Below are positions 9,093-25,988 of a stretch of 64,000 bases of DNA, piece by piece. Location of the stretch: assembly GCF_014352855.1 (NCBI RefSeq), contig NZ_CP060697.1, forward strand, positions 2,376,001-2,440,000, read 5' to 3'. The DNA comes from Sphingomonas sabuli (GTDB lineage Bacteria > Pseudomonadota > Alphaproteobacteria > Sphingomonadales > Sphingomonadaceae). The notes under the pieces were generated by a model that was given only the letters and a program-made list of their open reading frames with translations, did no database searches and was not told where the DNA came from. The position numbers and the translations under genes are program-made. Every line of letters starts with the position of its first letter. The first letter of the stretch is position 1.

Positions 9093-9830
9093 ATGCAGCT
9101 CGACCGCGCCGCGCAGACCGTCCTTCGCTCGCTGCTCGACTTCGCCCTGCCGCCGCGCTGTTCCGGGTGCGGCGTAATCGTCAACGAAGTCGACAGCTTT
9201 TGCCCGCCGTGCTGGACCAAGCTGGAATTCCTCGGGCCCGGCGGCTGCCAGCATTGCGGAATCCCGCTCAATGCGACCGACGCCGAAACGTGCGCCGCCT
9301 GTCTCGCCAAGCCGCCGCGGCTGGATCGTATCCGGGCGGCGGTCGCTTACGGCGACATCAGCAGTTCGATTGCCATGCGCCTGAAGTACGGCCGCAAGAT
9401 CGCGCTGGCGCGGACCATGTCCCGCTACATGCGGCCGCACCTTGCCGGGCTTCCCGACGACGCGGTGCTGGTGCCGATCCCGCTGCACCGTGCGCGGCTG
9501 TGGAGCCGCAGTTTCAACCAGTCCGCCTTCGTCGCCCGAGCGCTGGCGCGCCAGACCGGTTTGCCGGTCGAGGTGGACGCGCTGAGGCGCGTACGCGCGA
9601 CCCCGCCGTTGCGCGGGATGGGGACGCGGGAGCGGCGACGCACCGTAGCCGGCGCTTTTCGCGCCCGGCCGGGCGCGGACCTGCGCGGGCGGACCATAAT
9701 CCTGGTCGACGACGTTTATACCAGCGGGAGCACCGCCAACGCCTGCGCGCGGGTGCTGAAACGGGCCGGCGCGGCGCGGGTGGACCTGGTTAGCTGGGCC
9801 CGGGTAATCCGGCCTGCGCAAGTCACTTAA
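9093..9830 (+). CDS. ComF-family amidophosphoribosyltransferase-like protein
   Basis: The 245-residue protein has an N-terminal zinc-ribbon-like region with several CxxC pairs (CSGC, CPPC, CQHC, CAAC). A phosphoribosyltransferase domain follows, with the PRPP loop ILVDDVYTSGST near the C-terminus and the family signature LVPIPLHRARLWSRSFNQS. ComF proteins act in DNA uptake and gluconate/ComF-related processes; the exact reaction is unknown. The ATG at 9093 starts just before the family core. It is followed after 14 bases by the glutaredoxin gene, so the two may be co-transcribed. Confidence 0.87.
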   Translation: MQLDRAAQTVLRSLLDFALPPRCSGCGVIVNEVDSFCPPCWTKLEFLGPGGCQHCGIPLNATDAETCAACLAKPPRLDRIRAAVAYGDISSSIAMRLKYGRKIALARTMSRYMRPHLAGLPDDAVLVPIPLHRARLWSRSFNQSAFVARALARQTGLPVEVDALRRVRATPPLRGMGTRERRRTVAGAFRARPGADLRGRTIILVDDVYTSGSTANACARVLKRAGAARVDLVSWARVIRPAQVT

Positions 9831-9844
9831 TTACGGGAAGACAC

Positions 9845-10105
9845 GTGGCCAAAGTCGAAATCTACTCCAAGACCTATTGCGGATTCTGCGTTCGCGCCAA
9901 GTCGCTGCTCGAAGCCAAGGGCATCGCGTTCGATGAAATCAACATCGATGGCGGTGGCCCCCGCCGCGACGAGATGATCCAACGCGCCAACGGACGCACC
10001 ACCGTGCCGCAGATCTTCATCGACGGACGGCATGTCGGCGGCTGCACCGACCTGTTCGCGCTCGACCGCGAAGGCGAACTTGACGGAATGCTTGCCCGGC
10101 CGTGA
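9845..10105 (+). CDS. grxC: Glutaredoxin 3 (GrxC type), active site CGFC
   Basis: The 86-residue dithiol glutaredoxin reduces disulfides using glutathione in the cytoplasm. The redox site is at residues 12-15 in the context SKTYCGFCVRAKSLL. The cis-Pro loop TVPQIFI and the glutathione-binding GGCTDL motif follow. The active site is CGFC rather than the usual CPYC, which is the one unusual point; the rest is ordinary in length and order. GTG start with GGGAAG upstream. It overlaps the next gene by 4 bases (GTGA), so glutaredoxin and the amidase are likely translationally coupled. Confidence 0.92.
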   Translation: MAKVEIYSKTYCGFCVRAKSLLEAKGIAFDEINIDGGGPRRDEMIQRANGRTTVPQIFIDGRHVGGCTDLFALDREGELDGMLARP

Positions 10106-10929
10106 CCCGGCTGGCGATTTTCCAGTCGCGGACCGGTGTCGATCCCGACGCCAATGCGGCCGCGCTGGTCGCCGCGATCGAAGACGCGGCGGATGGCGGC
10201 GCGGCGATGCTGTTCACGCCGGAAATGTCGGGCCTGCTCGATCGGGACCGCGACCGGGCACGTTCGAACGTCCGGACCGCGGAAGACGACCGCGTCCTTG
10301 CCGCCTGCCGCGACGCGGCCCGCCGCACCGGGCTTTGGGTGCACCTTGGCTCCGTGGCTGTGGCGGCCGGTGGCGACAAATTCGCCAATCGCGCTTTCGT
10401 CATCGATTCCGGCGGCAGCGTCCGTGCGAGCTATGACAAGATCCACCTGTTCGACGTCGATCTGCCGAGCGGGGAAAGCTGGCGCGAATCCAGCGTCTAC
10501 GCCGGCGGCAGCGAGGCTGTGGTGGTCGACGGCACGCCGGTCGGCAAGCTTGGCCTGACCATCTGCTACGACTTGCGCTTTCCGGCGCTGTTCCAACGGC
10601 TCACTGATGCCGGCGCCGCCGTAGTTGCCGTGCCGGCCGCCTTCACCGTGCCGACCGGCAAGGCGCATTGGGAGGTGCTGCTCCGCGCCCGGGCGATCGA
10701 GGCCGGTGTTTTCGTGGTCGCCGCCGCCCAGTCCGGGCTCCACGAAGACGGCCGCGAAACCTACGGCCATTCGCTGGTCGTCGACCCATGGGGCGAAGTA
10801 CTGCTCGACATCGGCGAAACCGTCGGCGTGGGCTTCGTCGATATCGATCTGGCCGAGGTCGAACGTGTTCGAGAACGCATTCCGGCGATCAGCCACCGTC
10901 GGCCAATCGCCGAACCGGTGCTGCGCTGA
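10102..10929 (+). CDS. Carbon-nitrogen hydrolase (nitrilase superfamily), Nit1/deaminated-glutathione-amidase type
   Basis: The 275-residue enzyme has the nitrilase catalytic triad: Glu41 (FTPEMSG), Lys113 (SYDKIHLFDVD) and Cys155 (LTICYDLRFP). The sequence around the Lys and Cys is that of the Nit1/YbeM group, which hydrolyse deaminated glutathione as metabolite repair. That fits its overlap with a glutaredoxin gene, but the substrate is inferred. GTG start at 10102 inside the grxC stop. The C-terminal helix with RERIPAISHRR is also typical. Followed by tRNA-Arg after about 50 bases. Confidence 0.88.
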   Translation: MTRLAIFQSRTGVDPDANAAALVAAIEDAADGGAAMLFTPEMSGLLDRDRDRARSNVRTAEDDRVLAACRDAARRTGLWVHLGSVAVAAGGDKFANRAFVIDSGGSVRASYDKIHLFDVDLPSGESWRESSVYAGGSEAVVVDGTPVGKLGLTICYDLRFPALFQRLTDAGAAVVAVPAAFTVPTGKAHWEVLLRARAIEAGVFVVAAAQSGLHEDGRETYGHSLVVDPWGEVLLDIGETVGVGFVDIDLAEVERVRERIPAISHRRPIAEPVLR

Positions 10930-10980
10930 CGCCAAGCGAATTGAAGTCCCGCGCAAGGGCCCGTATCCGTGACGCGGGCT

Positions 10981-11057
10981 GGCCCCGTAGCTCAGCAGGA
11001 TAGAGCATCAGATTCCTAATCTGAGGGCCACTGGTTCGAATCCAGTCGGGGTCACCA
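10981..11057 (+). tRNA. tRNA-Arg (anticodon CCT)
   Basis: A complete cloverleaf can be folded. The acceptor stem GGCCCCG pairs with CGGGGTC, the D arm is GCTC/GAGC, and the anticodon stem TCAGA/TCTGA carries the loop TTCCTAA (anticodon CCT, reading AGG). The T arm is ACTGG/CCAGT with loop TTCGAAT. The 3' CCA is encoded. Confidence 0.97.
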
Positions 11058-11082
11058 GAAAATTTGACGAGGATGCAGGAAC

Positions 11083-11376
11083 ATGGCGGCGGTCGAACAG
11101 CGTAATATCCAGCGGAACGGCCGGCAGGGCGGCCTCGGCCGGCTGTTCGTCGACCACCCGCGCGCGCTGGGGATGAGCTGGGCAGCCCATGGCATCGGCG
11201 CGGTCCGGATCGGCGCGGAGCTGATCGGAGCCGGGCTGGCGGCCATCGTCCACGCCGCCGTGCCGGGCATGTTCACCGACACCGCCGGGCGTACCGTCGC
11301 CCGCATTTACGACCACATCCAGCAACGCAAGGCGGGCGCGGCCAACCCCGACGACTGGCCCGACTATGAAATCTGA
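11083..11376 (+). CDS. Small membrane-associated protein, DUF6356-like
   Basis: The 97-residue protein has the pattern FVDHPRALGMSWAAHG, then a hydrophobic stretch (IGAGLAAIVHAAVPGMF) and DTAGRTVARIYDHI. I associate this with the DUF6356 family seen in sphingomonads, of unknown function; the family name is from memory and should be checked. The single hydrophobic segment suggests membrane association. A Shine-Dalgarno (AGGA) lies upstream of the ATG. The 3' end overlaps the FAD-oxidoreductase gene by 11 bases, so the two are likely co-expressed. Confidence 0.7.
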   Translation: MAAVEQRNIQRNGRQGGLGRLFVDHPRALGMSWAAHGIGAVRIGAELIGAGLAAIVHAAVPGMFTDTAGRTVARIYDHIQQRKAGAANPDDWPDYEI

Positions 11377-12676
11377 CCGGTCGGTCCCGGTTGTGATTGT
11401 CGGAGCAGGCTTTTCCGGGACGATGGTCGCGGCGCATCTGGCGCGGCGCGGGATCAGGTCTTTGCTGATCGAACCGCGCGACGTCGCGGGGCAGGGCACC
11501 GCCTTTTCGACGGCCGATCCGGCGCACCTGCTCAACGTCCCTGCGGGCAAGATGAGCCCCTGGCCCGACGCGCCCGACGACTTTGCAGATATCGCTGGCG
11601 AAGGGGACGCGTTCGCGCCGCGCCGGGATTATGGCGGCTACCTGCGCGCCATCCTTGATGACGCAGTCAGCGACGGCGCGACGGTCGTCCGCGACCGCGC
11701 GCTATCAGCGAGCAAGGCCGACGGCGGCTGGACGGTCGAGCTGGAATCCGGCGAGCGGATCGGCGCCGACGCACTGGTGATCGCGATCGGCAACCAGCCC
11801 CCGGACGCGCCGGCCTATGCCGCCACTGCGGGGGAGCGGCTGATCGGCAACCCGTGGGACGAGCAGGGGCGCGCTGCAATCGCCGATGCGGCCGCGAACG
11901 ACCTCGACGTAATGATCATCGGCACGGGCCTGACGATGGTGGATATCGTGCTGTCGCTGGACAGTGCCGGGCACGGCGGTCGCATCCTAGCCCTGTCGCG
12001 GCGCGGTCTTGCCCCGCGCAGCCATGCCGCGAGCGATCTCGCGCCAGTCGAGCTGGACGACGTGCCGGCGGGCGACGCGCTGGCACTCCTGCGCTGGTTG
12101 CGCGACCGCAGCGGCGCCGTTGGCTGGCGCGCGGCGGTGGATTCGCTGAGACCGCATACGAAAGTGCTGTGGCAGGGTCTTGGCGTCGAGCAGCAGCGGC
12201 TGTTCCTGCGCCATGCGCGCCCGTGGTGGGACGTGCACCGCCATCGCATCGCGCCGCAGGTCGCGCAGCAGGTCGCCGATCGCGTCGCGGCCGGTACGCT
12301 GGAAATCGCCGGCGGCCGGATCCTCGGCATGGATCCGATCGGCGACGGAATCGATGTCCGCTTTCGCCGGCGCGGCGACGAAGCGGTCGAACGCCGGCAT
12401 TTTGGCTACGTCTTCAACTGCACCGGCCCGTTGCACGACATCGGCCGCACCCGCGATCCCTTGCTTCGCCAGATGCTCGACGACGGGCTTGTTCGCCCCG
12501 ATCAACTCGGCATCGGCCTTGCCGTCGGCGACCGGTCGCAGGCATTGGGCGCGGATCGCCTGTGGGCGCTGGGCGCGTTGACCAAGGGGCGCTATTGGGA
12601 AATCATCGCGGTTCCCGATATCCGGGGACAGGCGGCCGACGTGGCCGCCGACATCGCTACGGAGCTTGCCCAATGA
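11366..12676 (+). CDS. FAD/NAD(P)-binding oxidoreductase (COG4529-like)
   Basis: The 436-residue cytoplasmic flavoprotein has an N-terminal dinucleotide-binding loop [17 protein letters not shown] and the LIEPRD strand end that binds the FAD ribose. A second Rossmann loop ([17 protein letters not shown], about residues 180-196) is likely for NAD(P)H. The [11 protein letters not shown] stretch resembles the ATG/third FAD motif. The overall pattern matches FAD-NAD(P)-binding proteins of the HpnW/COG4529 group with unknown substrate. It overlaps DUF6356 at its 5' end and folE at its 3' end (ATGA), so the three appear to be an operon. Confidence 0.8.
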   Translation: MKSDRSVPVVIVGAGFSGTMVAAHLARRGIRSLLIEPRDVAGQGTAFSTADPAHLLNVPAGKMSPWPDAPDDFADIAGEGDAFAPRRDYGGYLRAILDDAVSDGATVVRDRALSASKADGGWTVELESGERIGADALVIAIGNQPPDAPAYAATAGERLIGNPWDEQGRAAIADAAANDLDVMIIGTGLTMVDIVLSLDSAGHGGRILALSRRGLAPRSHAASDLAPVELDDVPAGDALALLRWLRDRSGAVGWRAAVDSLRPHTKVLWQGLGVEQQRLFLRHARPWWDVHRHRIAPQVAQQVADRVAAGTLEIAGGRILGMDPIGDGIDVRFRRRGDEAVERRHFGYVFNCTGPLHDIGRTRDPLLRQMLDDGLVRPDQLGIGLAVGDRSQALGADRLWALGALTKGRYWEIIAVPDIRGQAADVAADIATELAQ

Positions 12677-13284
12677 GCCCGACGCCTGACGACGGCGATC
12701 TTTTCGAAGCGCCGGCCAAGCTGCCGGTGCCGGACGACGTCCAGGAAGCGGTGCGCACGCTGATCCGCTGGGCCGGCGACGATCCCGACCGCGAAGGCCT
12801 GCTGGAAACGCCCAAGCGCGTCGCCCGGGCGTGGAAGGAATATGCGGTCGGCTATGGCGAGGATCCGGCGGTCCATCTCAGCCGCACGTTCCACGAAGTC
12901 GGCGGCTATGACGAAATCGTGCTGTTGCGCGACATCCCGTTCCAGTCGCATTGCGAACATCACCTGGCGCCGATCATCGGCAAGGCGGCGATTGCCTATC
13001 TGCCCAGCGACAAGGTGGTGGGGATCAGCAAGCTGGCGCGCGTGCTTCACGGCTATGCCCGCCGGCTGCAGGTGCAGGAACGGCTAACGGCGCAGGTCGC
13101 GGACTGCATCTGGGAGCATCTGGAGCCCAAGGCGGTCGCGGTGGTGATCGAGGCCAGCCATTCGTGCATGACCGCGCGCGGGGTCAACACGCCCGGCGTG
13201 ATGATGACCACCAGCCGGATGATGGGCATTTTCCGCTCCGACGAGCGCAGCCGCCGCGAAGTCCTCGCGCTGATGGGCTACTGA
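12673..13284 (+). CDS. folE: GTP cyclohydrolase I
   Basis: The 203-residue enzyme converts GTP to 7,8-dihydroneopterin triphosphate, the entry step to folate. The zinc and substrate motifs are clear: [16 protein letters not shown], the [20 protein letters not shown] block, and [11 protein letters not shown] with the second zinc Cys. The N-terminal extension of about 18 residues before PVPDDVQEA is not unusual. The start overlaps the preceding stop (ATGA). thyA lies 300 bases downstream, placing two folate-linked genes together. Confidence 0.97.
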   Translation: MSPTPDDGDLFEAPAKLPVPDDVQEAVRTLIRWAGDDPDREGLLETPKRVARAWKEYAVGYGEDPAVHLSRTFHEVGGYDEIVLLRDIPFQSHCEHHLAPIIGKAAIAYLPSDKVVGISKLARVLHGYARRLQVQERLTAQVADCIWEHLEPKAVAVVIEASHSCMTARGVNTPGVMMTTSRMMGIFRSDERSRREVLALMGY

Positions 13285-13291
13285 CCGCGGC

Positions 13292-13549
13292 GTGGCCAAG
13301 GCGACCCGCAAGGTTCGGCTCAAGGTCTTCCGCACCGCAATCGGCTTCCATGATGCCTTCGTCGCCGTGCCCAGCCGCAAGGCCGCGCTGGAAGCATGGG
13401 GCGCGGGCACCGACCTCTTTTCGCTGGGCGCCGCCGAAGAAGTCACCGACGCAAAGCTGATGAAAGCGCCGCTCCAGACGCCTGGCGAGGTGGTGAAAGT
13501 GCCTCGCGCCACCGAGAAAGAACATTTGTCGGCGCTCAGGAAAAGCTGA
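13292..13549 (+). CDS. Conserved small basic hypothetical protein
   Basis: The 85-residue product (starting MAKATRKVRLKVFRTAIGFH) is Lys/Arg-rich with no signal peptide or membrane segment. It reads like a small cytosolic protein with alternating strand and helix. GTG start 7 bases after folE. I do not recognise a named domain. Placement between folE and thyA on the same strand and the absence of internal stops support it. A role in nucleic-acid binding would only be a guess from the charge. Confidence 0.65.
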   Translation: MAKATRKVRLKVFRTAIGFHDAFVAVPSRKAALEAWGAGTDLFSLGAAEEVTDAKLMKAPLQTPGEVVKVPRATEKEHLSALRKS

Positions 13550-13587
13550 TCCGTTGAGTTTCCGGCCCCCCATATTAGGGTAGCGGA

Positions 13588-14382
13588 ATGCGCCAGTATC
13601 TCGACCTTTTGCAGACGATTCTCGACGAGGGCACGCCCCAGTCGGACCGCACCGGGACCGGCACGCTAACCCGTTTCGGCGCGCAGCTGCGGTTCGACCT
13701 CGCCCAGGGTTTCCCGTTGCTGACGACGAAGAAGCTGCACCTGCGCTCGATCATCATCGAACTGCTGTGGTTCCTGCGCGGCGACACCAACATCGGGTGG
13801 CTCAAGGATCGCAAGGTGCGCATCTGGGACGAATGGGCCGACGACAATGGCGACCTCGGACCGGTTTACGGCAAGCAGTGGCGCGACTGGGAAACGGCCG
13901 ACGGCCGGCACATCGACCAGATCGCCAATCTCGTCGACCTGATCCGCAACGATCCGTCATCGCGGCGGCAGATCGTCACCGCCTGGAACCCGGGCGAGAT
14001 CGAACGGATGGCACTGGCGCCGTGCCACTGCCTGTTCCAGACGCAGGTCGCGGCCGGGCGGCTGAACCTGCAGCTTTACCAGCGCAGCGCCGACATGTTC
14101 CTCGGCGTGCCGTTCAACATCGCCAGCTATTCGCTGCTCACGCACATGCTGGCGCGCGAATGCGGGCTGGAACCGGGCGTGTTCGTGTGGACCGGCGGCG
14201 ACTGCCACATCTATTCCAACCACATGGACCAGGTGCGCGAACAGCTTGGCCGCGAGCCGCGCCCGTTGCCCAAGCTGCTGCTCAAGGATCGCGGTCAGTC
14301 GCTCTTCGATTATGAGGCGGAGGATTTCGCCTTCGAAGGCTATGACCCGCACCCGCATATCGCCGCTCCGGTAGCGGTTTAA
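13588..14382 (+). CDS. thyA: Thymidylate synthase
   Basis: The 264-residue enzyme methylates dUMP to dTMP using 5,10-methylene-tetrahydrofolate. The catalytic Cys146 lies in LAPCHCLFQ, the same number as in E. coli. The phosphate-binding arginines (QSDRTGTGT near residue 21, and SSRRQIV), the [11 protein letters not shown] block and the [13 protein letters not shown] dUMP-binding block are all present. The length equals the E. coli enzyme. It is the last gene before a hairpin at 14394-14422. Confidence 0.98.
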   Translation: MRQYLDLLQTILDEGTPQSDRTGTGTLTRFGAQLRFDLAQGFPLLTTKKLHLRSIIIELLWFLRGDTNIGWLKDRKVRIWDEWADDNGDLGPVYGKQWRDWETADGRHIDQIANLVDLIRNDPSSRRQIVTAWNPGEIERMALAPCHCLFQTQVAAGRLNLQLYQRSADMFLGVPFNIASYSLLTHMLARECGLEPGVFVWTGGDCHIYSNHMDQVREQLGREPRPLPKLLLKDRGQSLFDYEAEDFAFEGYDPHPHIAAPVAV

Positions 14383-14393
14383 AAAACCGGATG

Positions 14394-14430
14394 GCGGCAG
14401 GGAGCCGATTCGTTCCTGCCGCGTTTCGTT
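14394..14430 (+). terminator. Probable terminator after thyA
   Basis: GCGGCAGG (14394-14401) pairs with CCTGCCGC (14415-14422) over a 13-base loop and is followed by GTTTCGTTT. It lies 12 bases after the thyA stop. The T run is broken, so efficiency is uncertain. Confidence 0.5.
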
Positions 14431-14453
14431 TGGGCTTAAGCAGGAGATTTTAC

Positions 14454-14594
14454 ATGTTCCAGAAGTTCACCACCGTGCTCATCATCGGTGCCGCTCTCGC
14501 CACCGCCGCCTGTAACACCGTCCGTGGCGCCGCCCGCGACGTCAACTCAGTTGCGAACTGCACCGAAAACGCCATCAACGGCGGTCAGTGCTAA
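14454..14594 (+). CDS. Entericidin A/B-family lipoprotein
   Basis: The 46-residue peptide has a short signal sequence with a lipobox ending TAAC (Cys20), then NTVRGAARDVNSVANC, which is the entericidin pattern. Entericidins are small membrane lipoproteins of a toxin/antidote-like pair in enterics; alphaproteobacteria usually carry one gene, often stress-induced. A Shine-Dalgarno CAGGAG lies upstream of the ATG. It stands alone between the thyA hairpin and a bidirectional terminator, so it is probably a single-gene transcript. Confidence 0.88.
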   Translation: MFQKFTTVLIIGAALATAACNTVRGAARDVNSVANCTENAINGGQC

Positions 14595-14631
14595 TCGACT
14601 AACTTCCCGCGGCCTCGGCCGCGGCGACATG

Positions 14632-14671
14632 AAAAAGCCCCGCCGACGCATCCGCCGACGGGGCTTTTTTT
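14632..14671. terminator. Bidirectional intrinsic terminator between entericidin gene and rpoC
   Basis: AAAAAGCCCCG on one side and CGGGGCTTTTTTT on the other form a GC-rich hairpin, with a partly paired interior (CCGACG/CGCCGA), an A tract before it and a T tract after it. It can therefore stop the plus-strand entericidin transcript and the minus-strand rpoBC transcript. Confidence 0.88.
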
Positions 14672-14690
14672 ATGCCTTCAGGCTTGAAGT

Positions 14691-18986
<4,296 letters not shown>

Positions 18987-19046
18987 CTTTTCTCTTCCTC
19001 ACTCCCCTCCCGAAGCGCGGGAGGGGCAGGGTGGATCAACAAGTGG

Positions 19047-23213
<4,167 letters not shown>

Positions 23214-23510
23214 TGGATTCCCTGCGCTGTTCCGGACGCGCCGCACGGGGCGGCCCGGTTGTCCCGGCACTGGCCGAGAGACTTGAAAAGGAGCGCTTGT
23301 CCCGCTTTCCCCCTCCAATGCGTTGAGCCCGTGCGCTGGTTCGGGCCCTGTCCCGGAGGGGCGAGAAAAGCTCCAGACGCACGCCAAGGTGCAGCCAGAG
23401 CCGAAATGTTTGGATGGACCGGATATAATCCTATTTTGCCCCCGCGCAAGAGGGCAGTCACACCCTTGTCCCTACTTGAAAGCGGGGGCGGCGGGTGAAA
23501 TCTCCGCGCC
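23214..23510. other. Divergent intergenic region between rpoB and the DOPA-dioxygenase-like gene
   Basis: This 297-base stretch must hold the rpoB promoter, because rplL is about 4.4 kb away. On the plus strand there is a perfect TATAAT at 23424-23429 without a good -35. On the minus strand TTGCGC, 16 bases, TATATC is a weak candidate for rpoB. No convincing small gene or RNA is visible. Confidence 0.4.
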
Positions 23511-23846
23511 ATGACCGAGCCTGCCATCCGCGATTTCCACGCGCACATCTATTTCGACGCCGATGACGTCGGTCGCGCCCGCGCGCTGGGCACGGCGGCG
23601 GCCGAGCGCTTCGGCATTCCCGTCGGCCATTATCACTTGGCGCCCGTGGGTCCGCACCCGCGCGGGAGCGTGCAACTGACTGTCCCGCCCGCCCTGTTCG
23701 GCGATGTCGCGGCATGGCTGGCGCTCAATCGGGCCGGCCTGACGATCTTTGCCCATGCCAGCACCGGCGATCATCGCGCCGACCATAGCAACCATGTCAT
23801 CTGGTTCGGGCCCAGCGAAACGCTCGACCTGACCATCTTCGATTGA
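23511..23846 (+). CDS. DOPA 4,5-dioxygenase-family protein
   Basis: The 111-residue protein has the family's histidine pattern: HAHIYF at residues 10-15, VGHYHLAPVGPHPRG and DHRADHSNHVIWFG. These include the likely metal ligands of DOPA dioxygenase-like extradiol enzymes. The length is standard. The natural substrate in bacteria is not known; betalain synthesis is the plant context only. It is a lone gene between rpoB (divergent) and the kaiC operon, with 164 bases before kaiC. Confidence 0.85.
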   Translation: MTEPAIRDFHAHIYFDADDVGRARALGTAAAERFGIPVGHYHLAPVGPHPRGSVQLTVPPALFGDVAAWLALNRAGLTIFAHASTGDHRADHSNHVIWFGPSETLDLTIFD

Positions 23847-24010
23847 GTGCTCGAGACAAGGGCCGGCATGCCGTTTCAACCGCAAGGGTTGACGATGCGG
23901 AACCCTAATCAACGATAACGCTATCAAGAACAAACGCTTGCGTTTAAAGGCGTTCGTGGATCGATATGTTTCTGTAACAAACCGGCGTACGGCGGGGCAC
24001 TTCACACAGC

Positions 24011-25699
24011 ATGACTCAAGGCATTGCCAAGGCTGAAACCGGGATCGCCGGTTTTGACGAACTGACGCTTGGCGGGGTTCCGTGCGGCCGCCCGACCCTG
24101 GTGTGCGGGTCGGCGGGGTGCGGCAAGACGCTGTTCGCGACAACTTTCCTGGTCGAAGGGGCGCGATCGGGCGAACCCGGCATCTTCGTCACGTTCGAGG
24201 AGCGGCCGTCTGACATCGTCGCCAACACTCGCTCGCTCGGCTTCGAACTCGACAAGCTGATCGAGGAAAAGAAGATCCACATCGAGCATATCGCGATCGA
24301 TCCCGCGGAGCTTGCCGAAGTCGGCGACTATGACCTTGAAGCCCTGTTCCTGCGGCTGGAGCTGGCGGTCGACGAGATCGGCGCCAAGCGGATCGTGCTC
24401 GACACGATCGAAAGCCTCTTTTCCGCTTTCCAGAACCCGGCCATCCTGCGCGCCGAAATCCGCCGCCTGTTCGACTGGCTCAAGGAAAAGGGCCTGACCG
24501 CCGTCATCACCGGCGAGCGCGGCGACGGTACGCTGACTCGCCAGGGCCTGGAAGAATATGTCTCCGACTGCGTCATCCTGCTCGACCACCGCGTCCACAA
24601 TCAGGTCAGCACGCGGCGCCTGCGCATCGTCAAGTATCGCGGCACCGCGCACGGCCTCAACGAATATCCGTTCCTAATCGGCGAAGACGGCTTCAGCGTC
24701 CTTCCGACCAGCTCGCTCAGTCTTGCTCACAAGGTTTTCGACGAGCGCATTCCCAGCGGGATCGCCGACCTCGACAACATGCTCGAAGGCGGTGGCTTCC
24801 ACCGCGGCAGCAGCATCCTGCTGAGCGGCGTCGCCGGCTCGGGCAAAAGCTCGATCTCGTCCGCCTTCGCGAACGCCGCCTGCAACAGCGGTGAGCGCGC
24901 GCTTTATTTCTCGTTCGAGGAATCGGCCGAGCAGACCGTCCGCAACATGCGCTCGATCGGCATGGACCTGCAGCCGCATATCGATTCCGGCCTTCTACGC
25001 TGCATCGCGGTTCGGCCGACGTCGTTCAGCCTGGAAATGCACCTCGCGATGATGCTGCGCGAGGTCCAGCTGTTCAAACCCTCGCTGGTCGTGCTCGACC
25101 CGATCTCGGCATTCATGGACACGGGCGAAGATCTCGAAGTCCAGTCGATGTTGCTGCGGATGATCGACTATCTGAAGACGCAGGGCGTCAGCGGCGTGTT
25201 CACCCACCTTGCCCATGTGCAGGGGCAGGCGCAGACCGACGCGGGCCTGTCGTCTCTGATGGACGCCTGGATTCTGCTGCTGAACCGCGAGGACAATGGC
25301 GAATTCAACCGCCAGCTTTACCTGCTCAAGGCGCGCGGCATCGCCCATTCCAACCAGGTTCGCGAATTCATCATGAGCAAGACCGGCATTCGCCTGGCCG
25401 AGCCGTTCATCGGCGAAAACGGCGCCATGACCGGCTCCGCCCGCCGGTTCGAGGAAGCCAAGATCAGGCGCGACGAAATCAAGCGCCGGGCCGAAGTTGC
25501 CCGGCTGGAAGAACGCCTGGCCCAACGCCGCCGCAAGGCGCGGGCCCAGATCGAGGCGCTCGAAGCGGACATGCTGGCCGACGAAGCCGAGCTCAAGAGC
25601 GTCGTCGACCAGGAAGCAGCCTATCTTGAGCAGGTCGAAAAGGACGCGGCGGAGTTGGCCGCGTCCCGGGCCGCGACGTCGCGTAAGGGACAACAATGA
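24011..25699 (+). CDS. kaiC: KaiC-family double ATPase (circadian-clock/stress-signalling type) with coiled-coil C-terminal tail
   Basis: The 562-residue protein has two RecA-like KaiC domains. CI: Walker A GSAGCGKT at 33-40 and the catalytic Glu pair in TFEERP at 63-64. CII: Walker A GVAGSGKS at 273-280 and the Glu pair in FSFEES at 303-304. The CII phosphorylation region [13 protein letters not shown] aligns with cyanobacterial HISTITDTIILL, giving Ser414-Ser415 in place of Ser431-Thr432. Residues about 450-562 form a highly charged Arg/Glu-rich helix, predicted coiled coil, not found in cyanobacterial KaiC. First gene of kaiC-kaiB-kinase; no kaiA is nearby. No clear Shine-Dalgarno precedes the ATG. 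Confidence 0.95.
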   Translation: MTQGIAKAETGIAGFDELTLGGVPCGRPTLVCGSAGCGKTLFATTFLVEGARSGEPGIFVTFEERPSDIVANTRSLGFELDKLIEEKKIHIEHIAIDPAELAEVGDYDLEALFLRLELAVDEIGAKRIVLDTIESLFSAFQNPAILRAEIRRLFDWLKEKGLTAVITGERGDGTLTRQGLEEYVSDCVILLDHRVHNQVSTRRLRIVKYRGTAHGLNEYPFLIGEDGFSVLPTSSLSLAHKVFDERIPSGIADLDNMLEGGGFHRGSSILLSGVAGSGKSSISSAFANAACNSGERALYFSFEESAEQTVRNMRSIGMDLQPHIDSGLLRCIAVRPTSFSLEMHLAMMLREVQLFKPSLVVLDPISAFMDTGEDLEVQSMLLRMIDYLKTQGVSGVFTHLAHVQGQAQTDAGLSSLMDAWILLLNREDNGEFNRQLYLLKARGIAHSNQVREFIMSKTGIRLAEPFIGENGAMTGSARRFEEAKIRRDEIKRRAEVARLEERLAQRRRKARAQIEALEADMLADEAELKSVVDQEAAYLEQVEKDAAELAASRAATSRKGQQ

Positions 25700-25986
25700 C
25701 GAGTAACGAAACCAATCCGCTGAAGCTCACATTGTACGTGGCCGGCGAGACCCCGAAGTCCCTTGCGGCGATCCGCAACCTCAAGAAGATCTGTGAGGAA
25801 AACGGCGCCGACCGCTACGAGGTGGAGGTCATCGACCTGCGCCAGCAGCCGCAGCTGGCGCGCGAGCACAACATCGTCGCCATCCCGACGCTGGTGCGCG
25901 CGCTTCCGGTCCCGGTGCAGAAGATCATCGGCGACCTGTCCGATAGCGAAAAAGTCCTGGTTCACCTGCAAGTCGACGAAGGCTGA
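25696..25986 (+). CDS. kaiB: KaiB-family protein
   Basis: The 96-residue thioredoxin-like protein carries the KaiB signatures [46 protein letters not shown] and IIGDLSD. In cyanobacteria KaiB binds the KaiC CI ring after a fold switch. Relatives in proteobacteria act with KaiC-like or kinase partners, often in stress regulation. It overlaps the kaiC stop by 4 bases (ATGA), and the kinase gene follows after 2 bases, so the three are clearly co-translated. Confidence 0.95.
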   Translation: MTSNETNPLKLTLYVAGETPKSLAAIRNLKKICEENGADRYEVEVIDLRQQPQLAREHNIVAIPTLVRALPVPVQKIIGDLSDSEKVLVHLQVDEG

Positions 25987-25988
25987 CG

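Noticed and set aside
9048..9821. Long N-terminal extension of the methyltransferase through comF
   Set aside because: comF on the other strand has clear motifs; the methyltransferase family similarity begins near 9047.
23424..23429. A perfect TATAAT on the plus strand before the DODA gene
   Set aside because: No acceptable -35 lies 16-18 bases upstream, so it is noted but not called as a promoter.
23890..24010. An EcfG-type (GGAAC ... CGTT) promoter before kaiC
   Set aside because: GGAAC is present near 23895, but the second half is CGCT with a 15-base spacer, so the match is incomplete.
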